This document shows, in pieces, positions 61,328-64,000 of a stretch of 64,000 nt of DNA (within the stretch, counting starts at the first letter, position 1; each line of letters opens with the position of its first letter). The DNA is from Saonia flava (GTDB lineage Bacteria; Bacteroidota; Bacteroidia; Flavobacteriales; Flavobacteriaceae). Position numbers and translations under genes: made by a program. The stretch lies in the NCBI RefSeq assembly GCF_011927795.1, contig NZ_JAATJJ010000002.1:434001-498000 (forward strand), given 5' to 3'. Under the pieces are notes generated by a model, which saw nothing but the letters and a program-made list of their open reading frames with translations, ran no database searches and was not told the DNA's origin.

Positions 61328-62371
61328 ATGAGAAATATCTTTAAGCAAGTCGCACATTTACTTCTGATCATCTTTACCTTTTCTTGCAGCAAGGGTGATG
61401 CTACCATAACCTCGGAACCAAATCAAGTTGTAACCGATATATACGTAGCAGGATACGAATCAAATGGTAGTGTTACTGTTGCAAAATATTGGAAAAATGG
61501 AGTAGAAACAATATTAACAGATGGTACTAATGATGCATTTGCAAATTCCATTTTTGTATCCGGAAACGATGTATATGTAGCTGGTTTAGAATATGACGGC
61601 ACAAAAAATAAGGCTAAAGTATGGAAAAACGGTATCGAAACATCTTTAATTTCTGTTGCGAATGAATCAAGTGCCAACTCAATATTTGTATCTGGAAATG
61701 ATGTATATGTTGGAGGTTTTTCTAGATCTTTATCAGGTAGTCCAGCGGCTGTTATATATAAAAATGGTAGCCCAATAGCTATTCAAAACAATGCAGCAGC
61801 ATCAGTTGTAAAATCGGTTTTTGTTTCTGAAACCAACGTATATGGCGCTGGTTTCATTACATCATCTAACAGTAATGTTAGGCAATCAAAACTTTGGAAA
61901 AATGACGCAGGTTCTCCTACAAATGGTAGTGGTCAAGCATATTCTGTATTTGTTTTTGAAAACGATGTGTATGTTGCAAGTACAGAGCTTATTAGTGCTA
62001 CCAATAATGCAACTGCAACCATTTGGAAAAATGGTGTAAAAACGCATTTGAGTTCTGCCGGTGAAAACACCCGCGCTAACTCGGTTTATGTTTCTAAAGG
62101 AAATGTATATGCGGCCGGATTTGAATTTAATAGTCATTCTGTGGCCAAAATCTGGAAAAATGGTATAGAATCTTCATTAACTGCTGCTACTGAATTTTCA
62201 GCTGCCAACTCAGTTTTTGCTATTGAAGAAGATGTGTATGTTGTGGGGTATAAATTGAACACTATTACAACTAATGAAGTGGCAACAATATGGGAAAATG
62301 GAATTGAAACGTCTTTAACAGATGGTTTTCAGCACTCAATTGCTAATTCTGTTTTTGTTACAAGAAATTAA
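61328..62371 (+). CDS. Lipoprotein with seven blade-like repeats (probable beta-propeller)
   Basis: 347 residues. Lipobox IFTFSC (Cys near 20) followed by seven repeats of about 44 residues, each with a DVYVAG-like strand and a WKNG turn: DIYVAGYE, DVYVAGLE, DVYVGGFS, NVYGAGFI, DVYVASTE, NVYAAGFE, DVYVVGYK. Each unit holds ANSIFVSGNDVYVAG-like sequence, and the protein ends with ANSVFVTRN, which would complete blade one as the Velcro closure of a seven-bladed propeller. Outer-membrane or periplasmic anchoring is expected. No catalytic motif; it may bind a ligand or scaffold. It has no obvious name in known families; the fold is inferred. Confidence 0.8.
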   Translation: MRNIFKQVAHLLLIIFTFSCSKGDATITSEPNQVVTDIYVAGYESNGSVTVAKYWKNGVETILTDGTNDAFANSIFVSGNDVYVAGLEYDGTKNKAKVWKNGIETSLISVANESSANSIFVSGNDVYVGGFSRSLSGSPAAVIYKNGSPIAIQNNAAASVVKSVFVSETNVYGAGFITSSNSNVRQSKLWKNDAGSPTNGSGQAYSVFVFENDVYVASTELISATNNATATIWKNGVKTHLSSAGENTRANSVYVSKGNVYAAGFEFNSHSVAKIWKNGIESSLTAATEFSAANSVFAIEEDVYVVGYKLNTITTNEVATIWENGIETSLTDGFQHSIANSVFVTRN

Positions 62372-62382
62372 AAACATAAATT

Positions 62383-63120
62383 ATGAAAAAATCAATCATC
62401 TTACTTTACGGAATTTTAGCCTATATTGTTTTTCTAATTGCCTTTTTATATGCCATTGGTTTTGTTGGCAACATAATTGTGCCAAAATCAATAGATTCAG
62501 GAATAGGAGCAACATTATCTTCATCTATAGTAATCAATTTAGTTTTGCTTAGTGTTTTTGCTTTGCAGCATAGCATTATGGCTCGTCCTGCATTTAAACG
62601 CTGGTTCACAACCATAATTAGCCCAGCTATGGAACGAAGCACCTATATACTGCTATCTAGTTTGGCTTTAGTATTAATTTTTTGGAAATGGCAACCAATA
62701 ACAACTATTGTATGGGATGTAGAAAATGAAATTGTTAGTCTGGTTCTAACAATTATATTTTTTCTGGGTTGGCTTATTGTATTACTATCTACATTTATGA
62801 TTAATCATTTCGAGCTTTTTGGCTTAGCACAGATTTTCGACAATCTTAAAAACAAAAAAACGCCAAACCCAAAATTTCAAACTAATTATTTATATAAACT
62901 AGTACGCCATCCGTTAATGTTAGGATTTTTAATCGCTTTTTGGGCAACACCAACTATGACTGTTGGACATTTATTATTTACACTAGTAACAACTATTTAC
63001 ATTTTTGTAGCTGTAAAATATTTAGAAGAAAAAGACCTAAGAAAGACCATAGGCGAAAAATATGAAACCTATCAAAAAGAAGTGCCTATGATTATTCCAT
63101 TCACTAAAAACAAGCGGTAG
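62383..63120 (+). CDS. mddA: NnrU/ICMT-type membrane protein, probable methanethiol S-methyltransferase
   Basis: 245 residues with about six helices. LQHSIMARPAFKRWFT (near 62-77), ERSTYILLSSLALVLIFW and WQPITTIVWDVE (near 85-115), NHFELFGL, then YLYKLVRHPLMLGFLIAFW (the isoprenylcysteine-methyltransferase-like SAM region, near 167-185) and EKDLRKTIGEKYETYQKEVP. The ALQHS...ARPxFKRW pattern together with ERSTYxLLSSL is that of MddA, which methylates methanethiol to dimethyl sulphide with SAM. The match to MddA is from memory and motif only, so another methyl-acceptor is possible. Starts 12 bp after the propeller lipoprotein, probably co-transcribed. Confidence 0.7.
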   Translation: MKKSIILLYGILAYIVFLIAFLYAIGFVGNIIVPKSIDSGIGATLSSSIVINLVLLSVFALQHSIMARPAFKRWFTTIISPAMERSTYILLSSLALVLIFWKWQPITTIVWDVENEIVSLVLTIIFFLGWLIVLLSTFMINHFELFGLAQIFDNLKNKKTPNPKFQTNYLYKLVRHPLMLGFLIAFWATPTMTVGHLLFTLVTTIYIFVAVKYLEEKDLRKTIGEKYETYQKEVPMIIPFTKNKR

Positions 63121-63590
63121 ATATAGGAAAAAACTATGCCTAACAAAGAACTGAGTTAAAAAACATAGGGCATTTGGTGCTTAACCTAAGTCCTTTTTAC
63201 TTTTTAATATTACCAAACCGAAACGTATGGCTTATCACCTGCCCTACGTTTATTATACTAAACGATGATGTCGAATTATTCATTGATTTTTATTGTTTTT
63301 AAAAGTATTCATCAGTCGCTGCGCTCGGTGGCACGGCAAATTTTAAAAATCCATAAGATACGGCCACTATGTGGCCTTCTTGAGGCCTGTTATTTGGGAC
63401 ACGGTGCCTAAAAAAAGACAGGTTCCCAAACAACAGTCATGCGATTTTGCTATATTTCCTTAAAATAAGCCACCAGCGCTACAACTCGCACACTGCTTTC
63501 GCAGATGTCGCACATAGCGCGGCATTGTGCTTCATTATGCTCAGCATTAACCGATGAAAGAAACAAGTACATAAAAGAATTATTTATCCA
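63121..63590. other. Intergenic region after mddA with repeat copy 2
   Basis: 470 bp without a gene. 63309-63526 is the second long structured repeat. 63121-63308 shows no ORF; it has a GCCTAAC word at 63139-63145 that resembles an attC R'' box but lacks the partner box. Confidence 0.6.
63309..63526. repeat. Structured long direct repeat, copy 2
   Basis: About 218 bp, same orientation as copy 1 (59510-59740), offset about 3.8 kb, missing 13 bp near the second stem of copy 1. The outer stem is GCGCT-C-GGTGGC (63320-63331) with GCCACCAGCGC (63469-63479), 11 pairs with one bulge. The inner hairpins GGCCACTATGTGGCC and CTGTTATTTGGGA/TCCCAAACAACAG are unchanged. Homology in the left flank (ttattcaytg near 63276 and 59478) suggests that the true repeat is a little longer. 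Confidence 0.8.
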
Positions 63591-64000
63591 TTAATCTTCT
63601 CTTGGCAACCTTGAATCTTCCTGAGCAATTTGATAGACAAGTGCTGCAATTACAGTAGCATTTATTATCATATCGCGTTCGGGAACATATTCTAGAGCAT
63701 CCAAATTAGTATGATGCGTTACTGTGCTATAGTTTAGCGCATCTTGAATTATCTGAAATCCAGGAATTTTATAATAATCGAAAACATCGTGATCTGTAAA
63801 ATCTGTATTTTGAATGGTAAGATTATTAACATCTAAATGCGCATAGGGTTCCAACATTTCTTTAAAAATAGGTTTTACCGCCTCGTTTCCTTGCATATAG
63901 ATACCTCGCATTTGTCCAGCACCATTGTCCATATTTAAATAGGCCGAAATCTTTTCAACCTCTTTTTTTCTAGTAGTTTCTTTTACTTTACCGAAGTGTT
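63591..64000 (-). CDS. M28 family peptidase, C-terminal part (cut by window edge)
   Basis: The reading frame is open from 63591 to the right edge, starting beyond 64000; an internal Met at 63932 is not the start. The visible 136 residues contain EKISAYLNMDNGAGQMRGIY, GNEAVKPIFKEMLEPYAHLD, NTDFTDHDVFDYYKIPGFQI and NYSTVTHHTNLDALEYVPE, all matching M28 family aminopeptidase C-termini. The HHTNLD segment carries the last zinc-ligand His. Exported zinc aminopeptidase is expected, but the signal is outside the window. Confidence 0.88.
   Translation of the reverse strand, partial: HFGKVKETTRKKEVEKISAYLNMDNGAGQMRGIYMQGNEAVKPIFKEMLEPYAHLDVNNLTIQNTDFTDHDVFDYYKIPGFQIIQDALNYSTVTHHTNLDALEYVPERDMIINATVIAALVYQIAQEDSRLPRED

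Noticed and set aside
63139-63185. Integron attC-like word GCCTAAC after the MddA-like gene
   Set aside because: The partner box GTTRRRY is not found within about 150 bp and no integrase gene is near, so an attC site is not supported.
1-64000. Prophage, insertion sequence, CRISPR or tRNA/rRNA genes
   Set aside because: No transposase, integrase or phage protein, no regular short direct repeats with spacers, and no stretch resembling rRNA or a tRNA cloverleaf was recognised by eye.

Overview
The window looks like a chromosome segment from a marine-type member of the Flavobacteriaceae (Bacteroidetes). Signs of this are the low G+C, Bacteroidetes-type promoters (TTG, 19 bp, TAnnTTTG), a long SecA, a type B T9SS sorting domain, many lipoprotein and Sec-signal proteins, and families typical of the phylum (DUF1080, Gfo/Idh/MocA with Tat signals, DUF2911, a short DUF2795 gene before secA). 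No rRNA, tRNA, CRISPR array, phage or insertion sequence was found.

Layout. 1-8.3 kb is housekeeping: ABC-F ATPase (cut by the window edge), a shrunken methyltransferase relative, a tiny membrane protein overlapping a cobalamin adenosyltransferase, DUF2795, secA and a HisKA_2 sensor kinase. 8.4-12.5 kb has an exported M14 peptidase and an amidohydrolase. 12.5-18.5 kb holds a family of very small secreted proteins (four genes and one pseudogene, two of the genes in a fresh 498-bp tandem duplication) around a conserved ybbA-ybbP/tesA-like export and lipase locus. 18.7-22.4 kb has an M23 peptidase, msrA, and a DUF1080 plus Tat-oxidoreductase pair. 22.4-25 kb is an ECF sigma/anti-sigma/coiled-coil operon on the minus strand. 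25.2-32.5 kb has DUF2911, meaB, a GT2/flippase-like/GT39/PAP2 lipid-linked sugar group and a MATE exporter. 33-36.8 kb is a PilJ/NarX-like multi-PAS hybrid sensing pair, followed by mazG.

37.7-59.3 kb is a carbohydrate region: GH78-type rhamnosidase, two Tat-exported TIM-barrel epimerases, esterases, SDRs with an AraC regulator, a minus-strand sugar-acid group (epimerase, oxidoreductase, exported RraA-like protein, exported enolase-superfamily dehydratase, SBF symporter), a double redoxin, a secreted C-type lectin, a second DUF1080, a CE1-like esterase, an SGNH hydrolase and GH20 hexosaminidase. The DUF1080, Gfo and TIM-barrel proteins fit the 3-keto-glycoside route of glycan breakdown, spread over several loci.

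59.5-63.5 kb is the most unusual part. Two approximately 220-230 bp direct repeats, each able to fold into the same nested multi-stem structure, bracket a module of four same-strand genes, A+T-rich in places: an AraC regulator, an OsmC protein, a predicted seven-bladed propeller lipoprotein and an MddA/NnrU-like membrane methyltransferase. Two copies of a 10-bp motif spaced 21 bp apart lie just upstream of the predicted osmC promoter and may be the AraC operator. The window ends inside an M28-type peptidase on the minus strand.
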